64,000 nt of DNA from SG8-39 sp041558415 (GTDB taxonomy: Bacteria; Pseudomonadota; Gammaproteobacteria; Burkholderiales; SG8-39), in the NCBI GenBank assembly GCA_041558415.1, contig JBFFEY010000001.1, forward strand, positions 1 through 64,000, read 5' to 3'. Each line of letters opens with the position of its first letter. Position 1 is the stretch's first letter. The translations under genes were made by a program, and so were the position numbers. Shown here in pieces: positions 24,555-32,278 of the stretch. The notes beneath the pieces were generated by a model. It had not been told where the DNA came from. It saw nothing but the letters and a program-made list of their open reading frames with translations, and made no database searches.

Positions 24555-25721
24555 TCAGGCGCGCACCGCGGTGCGCGCGACGAACGATTCGTCGATATCG
24601 ACGCCGAGGCCCGGCGCCTCGGGTGCGGCGATGCCGCCGTCGACGATCGGGAACTTCGAGCGTGCCAGCTCGTGCAGCATCGCGTTTTCGCCGAGCGAGT
24701 ACTCCAGAATGAACGCGGCGGGCGAGGCGATGCAGACCTGCAGTCCTGCGGCGAACATGACCGCACCGCCCCAGAGGTGCGGTGCGAGCCGCACCTGGTG
24801 CGTCGCGGCAAGCGCGGCGATGCGGCTGGTCTCGGTGATGCCGCCACAGATCGCGGGATCCGGCTGCAGCACGTCGGCGGCGCGCGCGGCGAGCACGTCG
24901 CGGAAGTCGAAGCGTGTGAACAGGCTCTCGCCGCAGGCGATCGGGATGTCGGTCGCCGCACGCACCTCGGCCTGGCCCGCCAGGTCGTCGGCCGCGACCG
25001 GTTCCTCGAACCAGGCGAGGTCGGCGGCCTCGACCAGGCGGCAGAGGCGCCGCGCGTCGCGCGCATGGTAGGTGCCGTGCGCGTCCGCCATCAGTCCGAT
25101 CGACGGGCCGAGCGCGCGGCGCGCGGCGTTGACGCGCGCGGCCGACAGCTGGACCGCGCCGTCCATCGCGCCGACGCGCATCTTCACCGACTTGAAGCCG
25201 CGTTCGACGTAGCTGTTGAGCTGCGCGCCGATGGCATCCTCCGCCGCCCAGCCGCCCGAAGCGTAGGCGGGGAGCCAGTCGTGCGTGCGTCCGCCGAGCA
25301 GCCGCCACACCGGTGCGCCGAGCGACTTGCCGAGGATGTCCCACAGTGCGATGTCGATGCCGCTCAGCGCCGAGATGGTCAGCCCGCGTCGCGCCAGGTC
25401 CGGGAACACATGCCCCGCGGCGAGCGCGTAATGCGCGCGCACCCGGTTGTAGAGCTCTTCCCAAACGCGCGCCGGGTCGCGTGGGTCGCGGCCGATGAGC
25501 AGGGGCGCAATCTCGTCGCGGATGATGCCTACCAACGCGCGGTACACGCCGGTGCCGCCGACCGCGGCCTTCGCCTCGCCCCAGCCGACGATGCCGTCGT
25601 CCGTCTCGATTCTGACCAGCGCGGTATCGAACGACGTATGCCGACCGAAATCACTGACATGCTGCTTGGCCTCGGCGATCGGCGAGTGCAGCCAGTGCGC
25701 GTCCACGGACTTGATCCGCAT
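24555..25721 (-). CDS. Enolase-superfamily enzyme (mandelate racemase/muconate-lactonizing type)
   Basis: A 388-aa sugar-acid dehydratase or racemase-like protein. Metal ligands appear at D213 (MADAHG), E239 (WFEEP) and E265 (CGESLFTRF). The catalytic His is H315 (APHLWGG) with D288 upstream (QPDPA). The usual KxK base motif is K180-M-R182 (SVKMRVG), a K-x-R variant. This pattern fits acid-sugar dehydratases of the mandelate racemase subgroup, but the substrate cannot be read from sequence. It is a lone gene, convergent with DUF3750 and divergent from a methyltransferase-like lipoprotein. Confidence 0.85.
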   Translation of the reverse strand: MRIKSVDAHWLHSPIAEAKQHVSDFGRHTSFDTALVRIETDDGIVGWGEAKAAVGGTGVYRALVGIIRDEIAPLLIGRDPRDPARVWEELYNRVRAHYALAAGHVFPDLARRGLTISALSGIDIALWDILGKSLGAPVWRLLGGRTHDWLPAYASGGWAAEDAIGAQLNSYVERGFKSVKMRVGAMDGAVQLSAARVNAARRALGPSIGLMADAHGTYHARDARRLCRLVEAADLAWFEEPVAADDLAGQAEVRAATDIPIACGESLFTRFDFRDVLAARAADVLQPDPAICGGITETSRIAALAATHQVRLAPHLWGGAVMFAAGLQVCIASPAAFILEYSLGENAMLHELARSKFPIVDGGIAAPEAPGLGVDIDESFVARTAVRA

Positions 25722-25768
25722 GCGGCTCCCCTTCGGTTGCGCCGCGTTCGGCAAAGCGGCGAGCGTCG

Positions 25769-25774
25769 ATTCTA
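25769..25774 (-). promoter_or_regulatory. Candidate -10 element of the enolase-superfamily gene
   Basis: TAGAAT reads on the minus strand (25774 to 25769), about 48 nt before the ATG at 25721. There is no clear -35. On the plus strand GATAAT at 25791-25796 could serve the divergent lipoprotein gene. Confidence 0.3.
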
Positions 25775-25832
25775 GTGCGGTCGCTGCGGCGATAATCGGG
25801 ATGTTCGCAGCCCCTGTGGGAAGACTCGACGG

Positions 25833-26417
25833 ATGCATCGATCGCAACTCTGGAAGGGCGCCTGGGCGCTGCTCGTCCTCGCACTGACCGCCTGCGTCGA
25901 CCTGAGCGCTTGGCTCGGCCCGGACACCCGTGTGCGCGAGCCGGACGTGGTCTACGACCCCACGCCGGCCGAAGTGGTCGAGGCGATGCTCGATCTGGCG
26001 GAGCTGCAGCCCGGCGACGTGCTCTACGACCTCGGCTCCGGCGACGGGCGCATCGTGATCGCGGCGGCGCGACGCCCGGGCGTGCGCGCGGTCGGCATCG
26101 ACATCGATGCCGAACTCGTGGCGCGCGCGCGCGACAATGCCGAGCGCGCAGGCGTCGGCGCAAGTGCGGAATTTCGCGTTGGGGACCTGTTGACGGCCGA
26201 GATCGGCGACGCCTCCGTGGTGACGCTGTTTCTCGGCGCCGAGCTCAACCTCCGCCTGCGCCCGCGCCTGCTGGAGGTGCTGGTTCCCGGTACGCGCATC
26301 GTCTCGCATCAGTACGACATGGGGCGCTGGTTGCCCGACGCTGAGCGCCGGTTCGGCAACCGCACGCTGTACCGCTGGACCGTTCCCCCGGGAGGAAGCA
26401 GCCTTCGTCGGGAATAG
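25833..26417 (+). CDS. Methyltransferase-like protein with lipoprotein signal
   Basis: A 194-aa protein with a class I SAM methyltransferase core: motif I DLGSGDGR, then AVGIDIDAELVARARDNAERAGV and a VTLFLGAELNLRLRPRLLEVL helix. In front of it lies a lipoprotein signal: basic start (MHRSQLWKG), hydrophobic core (ALLVLALTAC) and lipobox L18-T19-A20-C21. The expected location is therefore the periplasmic face of a membrane, where SAM is not known to occur. The protein could be cytoplasmic if initiation is internal, but no in-frame ATG lies before the domain except at MLDLAELQPG inside it. Its stop is directly followed by the operator-promoter of the HTH-aminotransferase gene. Confidence 0.8.
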   Translation: MHRSQLWKGAWALLVLALTACVDLSAWLGPDTRVREPDVVYDPTPAEVVEAMLDLAELQPGDVLYDLGSGDGRIVIAAARRPGVRAVGIDIDAELVARARDNAERAGVGASAEFRVGDLLTAEIGDASVVTLFLGAELNLRLRPRLLEVLVPGTRIVSHQYDMGRWLPDAERRFGNRTLYRWTVPPGGSSLRRE

Positions 26418-26440
26418 CTTGTCAAATTTATCTTGACAAG
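26418..26440. promoter_or_regulatory. Perfect 8-bp inverted repeat, candidate operator
   Basis: The arms are CTTGTCAA (26418-26425) and TTGACAAG (26433-26440), separated by the 7-nt AT-rich spacer ATTTATC. The site covers the -35 and most of the spacer of the promoter described next and stands out as AT-rich in GC-rich DNA. The protein encoded immediately downstream begins with a Cro-type HTH, so autorepression through this site is the simplest reading. A terminator role for the preceding gene is less likely because no U-tract follows. Confidence 0.65.
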
Positions 26441-26447
26441 ATATTCT
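26419..26447 (+). promoter_or_regulatory. Sigma-70 promoter of the HTH-aminotransferase gene
   Basis: The -35 is TTGTCA (26419-26424), the spacer 17 nt, and the -10 TATTCT (26442-26447). The expected transcript start is near 26454, about 3 nt before the ATG at 26457, so the mRNA would be nearly leaderless. A possible TTG start at 26433 lies within the promoter and is rejected. Confidence 0.6.
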
Positions 26448-26456
26448 CGCATCCCA

Positions 26457-27989
26457 ATGCCCGCTCGCCCCGCTACGGCTCCCGACGACGCGGCCTGCGT
26501 TTCGCGGCTGGTAGCCCTATTTGGGAGCCAGGCCGAAGTCGCGCGCGCCTTCCAGCTCGACCGTGCCGTGGTCAATCACTGGGTCAAGGTGGGTTACATC
26601 CCGGCGCGCTGGGCAAGCGAGGTCGAGCGCGTCACACAGGGCCGCATTCCCGCGGCCGACATCGTCAGCGAAGCGAGCGCGAAGAAGCCGGTGCGCGTGA
26701 AATCACGCCCGGACGACGCGCCCTTCGGCATCGTCCCGGAGTCCAATGCCATGAGCTCGTACGCCCCGTCGAAACGCATCCAGTCGTTCCATCCGCCGCA
26801 GCGCACGCTGATGGGCCCCGGACCGACGGAGATTCACCCGCGCGTGCTGACGACCATGAGCCAACCGGCGATCGGCTATCTCGACCCGGTATTCGTCGAG
26901 ATGATGGAAGAGCTAAAGAGCCTGCTGCGCTATGTCTACCAGACGAGGAACCCGCTCACCTTTCCACTCTCGGGCCCAGGCTCCGTCGGCATGGAGTACT
27001 GCTTTGTCAACATGGTCGCGCCCGGCGACAAGGTGATCGTGTGCGTGAACGGCGTGTTCGGCGGCCGCATGCTCGAGAACGTCGTGCGCATGGGCGGCGT
27101 GCCGGTCGTGGTCGAGGACAGCTGGGGCGAGCCTGTCGATCCGCAGAAGGTCGAGGACGCGCTGAAAAAGAACAAGGACGCCAAGATCGTCGCCTTCGTG
27201 CAGGCCGAAACTTCGACCGGCTGCGCGTCCGACGCCAAGCGCCTGACCGAGATCGCACACCAGTATGGCGCGATGGTCATCGTCGACGCCGTGACCTCGC
27301 TCGCCGGCACCCCGGTCAAGGTCGACGAATGGGAGATCGACGCGATCTATTCGGCGAGCCAGAAGTGCCTGTCGTGCACGCCGGGCCTTGCTCCAGTCTC
27401 GTTTTCCGAGCGCGTCGTCGAGCACGTCAAGAAACGCAAGGACAAGATCCACAGCTGGTTCATGGACATGAACCTGCTGCTCGGCTACTGGGGCGAGTCG
27501 ACGCGCACCTATCACCATACCGCGCCGACGAACTCGCTGCTCGGCCTGCACGAAGCGCTGCTGCTGATCCGCGAGGAAGGGCTGGAGAATTCCTGGGCGC
27601 GCCACCAGCGCCACCACGTCGCGCTGAAGGCGGGGCTCGAGGCGATGGGCCTCAAATTCCTCGTCAAGGAAGAGCATCAGCTGCCGCAGATGAACGCCGT
27701 GCTGTGCCCCGAAGGCATCGACGAGGCGCAGCTGCGCGCGACGCTGCTCGCCGAGTTCGGCCTCGAAATCGGCGCTGGACTCGGTCCGCTCAAGGGCAAG
27801 ATCTGGCGCTTCGGCCTGATGGGCTATTCCTGCCGTCCCGACAACGTCATGCTGTGCCTGTCGGCACTGGGCTCGGTGCTCGACGACATGGGCTATCCGG
27901 TGCACGTCGGCGACGCCGAAGCGGCGGCGCACGCCGCCTACGCACAGATGCACGCGAGCGACGCGCGGCGCAAGAAACGGGCCGCTTAA
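26457..27989 (+). CDS. Cro/YdaS-type HTH fused to a class V serine/alanine-glyoxylate aminotransferase
   Basis: A 510-aa protein in one uninterrupted frame. Residues about 14-70 form a Cro/YdaS-like HTH (VSRLVALFGSQAEVARAF, recognition helix DRAVVNHWVKV, then GYIPARWASEVERVTQG). A polar linker of about 35 residues leads to a complete fold-type I class V aminotransferase of about 405 residues, with PLP Lys303 in SASQKCLSCTPGLAP and ETSTGCASDAKRL before it. That domain alone has the normal size of serine- or alanine-glyoxylate transaminases. An internal ATG at 26751 (Met99), preceded by GGAG at about 9 nt, could also give the free 412-aa enzyme. The architecture differs from MocR regulators, which join a GntR winged helix to a class I/II aminotransferase. 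A lost stop codon between two ancestral genes remains possible. Confidence 0.85.
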   Translation: MPARPATAPDDAACVSRLVALFGSQAEVARAFQLDRAVVNHWVKVGYIPARWASEVERVTQGRIPAADIVSEASAKKPVRVKSRPDDAPFGIVPESNAMSSYAPSKRIQSFHPPQRTLMGPGPTEIHPRVLTTMSQPAIGYLDPVFVEMMEELKSLLRYVYQTRNPLTFPLSGPGSVGMEYCFVNMVAPGDKVIVCVNGVFGGRMLENVVRMGGVPVVVEDSWGEPVDPQKVEDALKKNKDAKIVAFVQAETSTGCASDAKRLTEIAHQYGAMVIVDAVTSLAGTPVKVDEWEIDAIYSASQKCLSCTPGLAPVSFSERVVEHVKKRKDKIHSWFMDMNLLLGYWGESTRTYHHTAPTNSLLGLHEALLLIREEGLENSWARHQRHHVALKAGLEAMGLKFLVKEEHQLPQMNAVLCPEGIDEAQLRATLLAEFGLEIGAGLGPLKGKIWRFGLMGYSCRPDNVMLCLSALGSVLDDMGYPVHVGDAEAAAHAAYAQMHASDARRKKRAA

Positions 27990-28007
27990 CCCGGGTACCC
28001 TTCGCGC

Positions 28008-29066
28008 GTGGACACCCTCACCCACGCGCTCTCCGGCGCGCTCGCGGCGCGCGCAACCGCGCCGTCGGCAGCGCCGTTGCGCGCCGTGCCGCGTCGTGTG
28101 GCGGCCGGATTCTTCGCCTGCGCCGCGCCGGACCTGGATTTCGTCATCCGCTTCCTCGGTCCGGTCGAGTTCCTGCAGTTCCACCGCGGCGTCACCCACT
28201 CGCTGCTCATGCTGCCGCTCTGGGCCCTGGCGCTTGCTTGGCTGTTCGCCAAGCTGCTGCGCGAGCCGGGCGGCTGGCGTGCACTTTACGGTGTCTGCGC
28301 GCTGGCGCTCGCCATGCATATCGTCGGCGACGTGATTACCAGCTTCGGCACGATGGTGTTCGCACCGCTGTCGAACTGGCGCATCTCGCTCGGCACGACG
28401 TTCATCATCGACCTGTGGTTCAGCGGCATCATCGTCGGCGGGCTGATCGCCGCAGCGCTGTTTCGGCGCACCCGCATTCCGGCCGTCGCGGCCAGCGTGC
28501 TGCTGGCGGGCTACGTCGGCCTGCAATGGGTACAGAAGCAGCGCGCCGAGGAGATCGGGCGGCAGTATGCCGCTGCGCGCGGCCTTTCAGGGGCGGTGGT
28601 GCACGCGCTGCCGCGACCCGTCTCGCCCTTCAACTGGACGGTGTTCGTGAGCGATGCCTCCGCGCATCACTTCGCGCACATCAACCTCCTGCGCCGCGAG
28701 CCGCGCGCGCTCGCCGCAGACGACGGTTTCGTCGCGCGGCTCGATGCGGCCTACCTGCCGGTCGCACAGGCGCAGTGGGAGACGCGTTCGCGCTTTGGTG
28801 AAAGCGTGCAAACCCGCCGGCTCGTACGCGAAGCGTGGAACGCGCCGGCCTTCGCATTCTTTCGCTGGTTTGCCGACAAGCCGGCGTTCGACGGCATCAG
28901 CCAGGGCTCGACCTGCGTGTGGTTCACCGACCTGCGTTTCCTCACGCCGGGGCGCAGCAACGTGCCGTTTCGCTACGGCGTGTGCCGCGCCCGCGAGGAT
29001 GCGCTCTGGGCGGCCTACCAGCGGGCCGGGCCGACCGGCCGCACGCGCATCGAACCCCTCGATTAG
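28008..29066 (+). CDS. YdjM-like membrane metal-dependent hydrolase
   Basis: A 352-aa protein of the YdjM family (LexA-regulated membrane-bound hydrolase in E. coli). The N-terminal MDTLTHALSGALAARA, APDLDFVIRF and HRGVTHSLLMLPLW carry the conserved His and Asp residues. Several membrane segments fill residues 60-190 and a soluble C-terminal domain follows. The function is unproven. Start GTG at 28008, 18 nt after the aminotransferase gene. Its TAG and the stop of the opposite M48 gene overlap within TTAG at 29063-29066. Confidence 0.85.
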   Translation: MDTLTHALSGALAARATAPSAAPLRAVPRRVAAGFFACAAPDLDFVIRFLGPVEFLQFHRGVTHSLLMLPLWALALAWLFAKLLREPGGWRALYGVCALALAMHIVGDVITSFGTMVFAPLSNWRISLGTTFIIDLWFSGIIVGGLIAAALFRRTRIPAVAASVLLAGYVGLQWVQKQRAEEIGRQYAAARGLSGAVVHALPRPVSPFNWTVFVSDASAHHFAHINLLRREPRALAADDGFVARLDAAYLPVAQAQWETRSRFGESVQTRRLVREAWNAPAFAFFRWFADKPAFDGISQGSTCVWFTDLRFLTPGRSNVPFRYGVCRAREDALWAAYQRAGPTGRTRIEPLD

Positions 29067-29914
29067 CGCCGGCGCGTCGCGCGCTCGCCGCCGAGGCGTG
29101 CGAGAAAGCGCTCGCCGAGCTGCGGTTGCGCCGCGTAGGCCTCGAGCGTCGGCAGCATGCCTTGCTCGAGCGCGTCGAGTCGCTCGCTCGGCGCGGGGTG
29201 GGTCTTGAACATCAGTGCCACCGCCGAGTCCTCGGGATTGATCGCCTGCAGGGTCTGCAGCACCACCGGCAGCCCCCAGGGGTCGTAGCCGCCGCGCGCG
29301 GCGATCACCACCCCGAGACGGTCCGCTTCCAGTTCGTCGGCCTTGTCGAGACCGCGCACGTAGAGTTCCGTGCCGAAGGCCACCAGCCGGTTGCGCAGCT
29401 CGGAATTGCGGTCCTGCATGGCGAGCGCTACGACGTTGCCGGCCACGTTGGCCAGCGCCCCTTTCTGGATCGCCTGCAGGTGATGCTTGCGCAGCACGTG
29501 GACAATCTCGTGCGCCAGCACGCCGGCGAGCTCGGCCTCGGTTGTCATGCGCGCGACGAGTCCACCAGTCACGAAGATGTAGCCGCCGGGCGTGGCGAAG
29601 GCGTTGACCTGCGGCGCGTCGAGCACCGCGAAGCGCCACGGCAGGTCGGGGCGCTCGGTCTGCGAGGCGAGCCAGCGGCCGATCTGGTTGACGTAGCGCT
29701 GCAGGCTCGGGTTTGGATGCAGCGGCGCCGCGCCGAGCAGGCGGGATGCCACGTCGCGCCCGATCTCGACCTCGCCCGCTTGGTCGATTTCGGTGGTCGC
29801 CTGGCTGAGGCTTTTCGCCGTGTCGATCAGGCGGTTGATGTCGAGATTGAACTGCGCCTGCGCGCTCGCCACCGCGAGGCAGGACAGGCCGACGAACAGC
29901 AGCAGGCGTGTCAT
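29063..29914 (-). CDS. Exported M48-family zinc metalloprotease
   Basis: A 283-aa periplasmic protease. The signal peptide ends near residue 20 (CLAVASAQAQF). The zinc motif HEIVH has H135, E136 and H139, and the third ligand is expected in DELEADRLGV. NAFATPGGYIFVTGGLV upstream is typical of M48/BepA/LoiP-like proteins involved in outer-membrane quality control. It starts 1 nt after the SH3 gene's stop, in an operon with the cyclase gene. Confidence 0.92.
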   Translation of the reverse strand: MTRLLLFVGLSCLAVASAQAQFNLDINRLIDTAKSLSQATTEIDQAGEVEIGRDVASRLLGAAPLHPNPSLQRYVNQIGRWLASQTERPDLPWRFAVLDAPQVNAFATPGGYIFVTGGLVARMTTEAELAGVLAHEIVHVLRKHHLQAIQKGALANVAGNVVALAMQDRNSELRNRLVAFGTELYVRGLDKADELEADRLGVVIAARGGYDPWGLPVVLQTLQAINPEDSAVALMFKTHPAPSERLDALEQGMLPTLEAYAAQPQLGERFLARLGGERATRRR

Positions 29915-29915
29915 T

Positions 29916-30419
29916 TCATTGCTCGGGCGGGTAGTCGACCCGTTGCGCCTGCAGTGGACCTTGCGCCGCGAAGCGGCCGGCTTCGTCCGCGCTCACCGCA
30001 AAGCTGTCCATCCGCTGCACGGCGGCCGGGTTGGGTTGTGCCGCCGAGATGTCTTCCGCATCGAGCCCGCGCACGCCGGTGGTGACCTGCGAACCTGAGG
30101 TGCCGCCGCGCGCCACGTTGAATAGCTGCGCGACGCCGCTGTCTCCCGTCCTGGCCGCGCCCCCGCCGCTGAAGCGCAGCGCGAGAAACTTGACCCAGCC
30201 TGTTTCTCCCGCCTCGGTCTTGACCTGGACCCAGCCACCGCGGCGCTCGGCAGTCTGCACCGTTGCGTTCTCCTCGAGTGCGGCGAGCGTATCGGCGTCC
30301 GTCGCCGGCGCCTTCTTCAGCTCGGTGGCGCGTATCACGGTCGCGGGACTGGCCTGCACGGCCAGTGCCCAAAACAGACTGAGTGCCAGGGCCATTGCGA
30401 GTCTGCGGGTGAGCGTCAT
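29916..30419 (-). CDS. Exported SH3-domain protein
   Basis: A 167-aa protein with a signal peptide (to about residue 23, WALAVQASPAT) and a bacterial SH3 domain at about 25-82 (VIRATELKKAPATDADTLAALEENATVQTAERRGGWVQVKTEAGETGWVKFLAL). A Gly/Ala-rich C-terminal half follows. Such domains often bind cell wall or partner proteins. ATG overlaps the cyclase stop (ATGA, 30416-30419); the M48 protease follows after 1 nt, so the three are probably translated together. Confidence 0.88.
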   Translation of the reverse strand: MTLTRRLAMALALSLFWALAVQASPATVIRATELKKAPATDADTLAALEENATVQTAERRGGWVQVKTEAGETGWVKFLALRFSGGGAARTGDSGVAQLFNVARGGTSGSQVTTGVRGLDAEDISAAQPNPAAVQRMDSFAVSADEAGRFAAQGPLQAQRVDYPPEQ

Positions 30420-32251
30420 ATCGTCTTTCGTCTCGGCTCGAAGAGTTCGACTTCCTGCGCGCGTCCCTTGACTTTATACGAACCGCAGGACGCGAAGTCA
30501 AAAGCCTCGCCGCAGCGCAACATGGTATCCCTCGAAACGAGGATTCTGCGTCCGGCTTCCTTGGTCAAACTTTCGATGCGGCTCGCGAGGTTCACGGTGT
30601 CGCCGATCGAGGTGTATTCGCGCCGCTGGTCCGAGCCGATCAGGCCGACCACGGCGGGGCCGGAGTGAATCCCGATGCCGACGTCGAACTCGGCGCCGAT
30701 GTCCCCGATTTCGCGCTTGAACTGCTCGAGCGTGTCGGCCATGGCGAGCGCGCAGTGCACGGCGTGCACGGCGTGCTCCGGATCCTCGAGCGGCGCACCC
30801 CAGACCGCCATGATGGCGTCGCCGATGAACTTGTCCAGCGTGCCGCCATGCCGGAAGACGACGGCAACCTGCCGGGTGAAGTAGCGGTTAAGCAGGTCGA
30901 CGACTTCCGCGGGGGGGCGCGTCTCGGAAAGCGTTGTGAAGCCGCGGATGTCGGAAAACAGCAGCGTCACTTCGCGCGTCTGCCCGCTACCCTCGAGGCC
31001 ACCGCGTTCGAGCAGCTGGTTGACGACGTGCGGGTTGACGAAGCGCGAGAACTGCGCAATCGCTTCCTCGCGGCTACGCCGCTCGCGCAGGTAGGCGGCG
31101 AGTGCGGCCGCGAAATAGAACAGCCAACCCGCGATCAGCGGAGTGAGCAGGGGCAGCAGGACGAGTCGTCCGGCAGCGGCATACGCGGCGGCGAGCAGCG
31201 TGAGGCTTGCAGCCAGGAGCGCCGCGCCGGTCAGGCGCGCATCGAGGTTGCGCAGGAACGCCGCCGCGAGCAGCGCCAGAAGCAATCCCGTCGTCAGCGC
31301 CGGCCACAGTTGGCCGGCCATGCGCATGTGGCGATCGTTCTTCAGGTTCTCGAGTGCGGTGCCGAGGATCTCGGCGCCGGCGTGCAGGCTGGCGAGCGGC
31401 GTCACGCGCAGGTCCTTCAGGCCGGGGGCACCGGCCCCCACCAGCACGATCTTCCCGGTGAACTCGTCCGCGGCGCGCTGACGCGTGGCGCGGTTAAAGT
31501 CCTCGTACAGATCGCTGTACGAAACGCGCGGAAAGTCGCCCGCTTGCCCGCGCCAGGCGAGCACCATGTCTTCGCCAGCGGGCAGCGTCCAGCCCAGGTC
31601 GTGTGCGACGCGCGCGGGCAATGACAGCAGCGTCCAGCCGTAGAGGGGCGTGCGCAGCGCGTAGCGCCGGCCCACGCCGTCTGCATCTTCGAGAAAGTTG
31701 ATCGTCCCGGCGCGCCAGTGCTCGGGCGGCAGCACCAGTGGCGGGACGAGGGCGATGCGCGCATCGGGGTCGGCGTCCGGCCCCGGAAGCAGGCCGACCA
31801 GCTTGGCGAGCTCGCGTGCGGCAACGCCGCGCGGATCGTCGCGTGTGTCGAGGCGCAGCAGAGGAAAGTAGGTGTTCGGGTGCCTGGCGACGGCTTCGAC
31901 GAACGCCTCATCGCTCTCCGGGCGGAAGCGATCGGGCTCGGAGAACATGATGTCGAAGACGATGGCGCGCGGCCGCTGCGCGGCCAGCCCCTCGATCAGC
32001 TCGCCGTGGACTGCGCGCGGCCAGGGCCAGCGGCCGGCGATGTCCTGCATCTTTACCAGGCTTTTCTCGTCGATGTCGACGAGGACGATGTCCGGGTCGG
32101 GCGCAAGCCGCGCCGCATGGCTGCGGACGAAGGCGTCGAGCAGGCCGTACTCGAGCGGCCGGAACAGCTGCAACGTGAAGAGTTCGAGGGCAGCGGCGAC
32201 GAGCACCGCTGCGGCGAGCCAGCCGAGTGTGCCGCGCGCTGCAGCCCTCAT
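30416..32251 (-). CDS. CHASE2-domain class III adenylate cyclase
   Basis: A 611-aa membrane protein. A first membrane segment (about 9-28) leads to a periplasmic CHASE2 sensor domain (about 35-305), then three membrane segments (about 315-395) and a cytoplasmic class III cyclase domain (about 425-600). Metal Asp residues are D434 (LLFSDIRGF) and D478 (FIGDAIMAVWG). The adenine-selecting pair is K474/D551, and the transition-state residues are N554 and R558 in DTVNLASRIE, so it should make cAMP. The CHASE2 ligand is unknown. It may be cotranscribed with metF (27 nt gap). Confidence 0.93.
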   Translation of the reverse strand: MRAAARGTLGWLAAAVLVAAALELFTLQLFRPLEYGLLDAFVRSHAARLAPDPDIVLVDIDEKSLVKMQDIAGRWPWPRAVHGELIEGLAAQRPRAIVFDIMFSEPDRFRPESDEAFVEAVARHPNTYFPLLRLDTRDDPRGVAARELAKLVGLLPGPDADPDARIALVPPLVLPPEHWRAGTINFLEDADGVGRRYALRTPLYGWTLLSLPARVAHDLGWTLPAGEDMVLAWRGQAGDFPRVSYSDLYEDFNRATRQRAADEFTGKIVLVGAGAPGLKDLRVTPLASLHAGAEILGTALENLKNDRHMRMAGQLWPALTTGLLLALLAAAFLRNLDARLTGAALLAASLTLLAAAYAAAGRLVLLPLLTPLIAGWLFYFAAALAAYLRERRSREEAIAQFSRFVNPHVVNQLLERGGLEGSGQTREVTLLFSDIRGFTTLSETRPPAEVVDLLNRYFTRQVAVVFRHGGTLDKFIGDAIMAVWGAPLEDPEHAVHAVHCALAMADTLEQFKREIGDIGAEFDVGIGIHSGPAVVGLIGSDQRREYTSIGDTVNLASRIESLTKEAGRRILVSRDTMLRCGEAFDFASCGSYKVKGRAQEVELFEPRRKTI

Positions 32252-32278
32252 GGCCTGGTCGCCCCGGGGATCACCGTG

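Noticed and set aside
26433..26435. TTG as start of the HTH-aminotransferase gene
   Set aside because: It lies inside the promoter and inverted repeat, upstream of the predicted transcript start; the ATG at 26457 fits better.
26418..26440. Inverted repeat as terminator of the methyltransferase-like lipoprotein gene
   Set aside because: Weak AT stem with no following U-tract, while it coincides with a good -35/-10 pair for the next gene.
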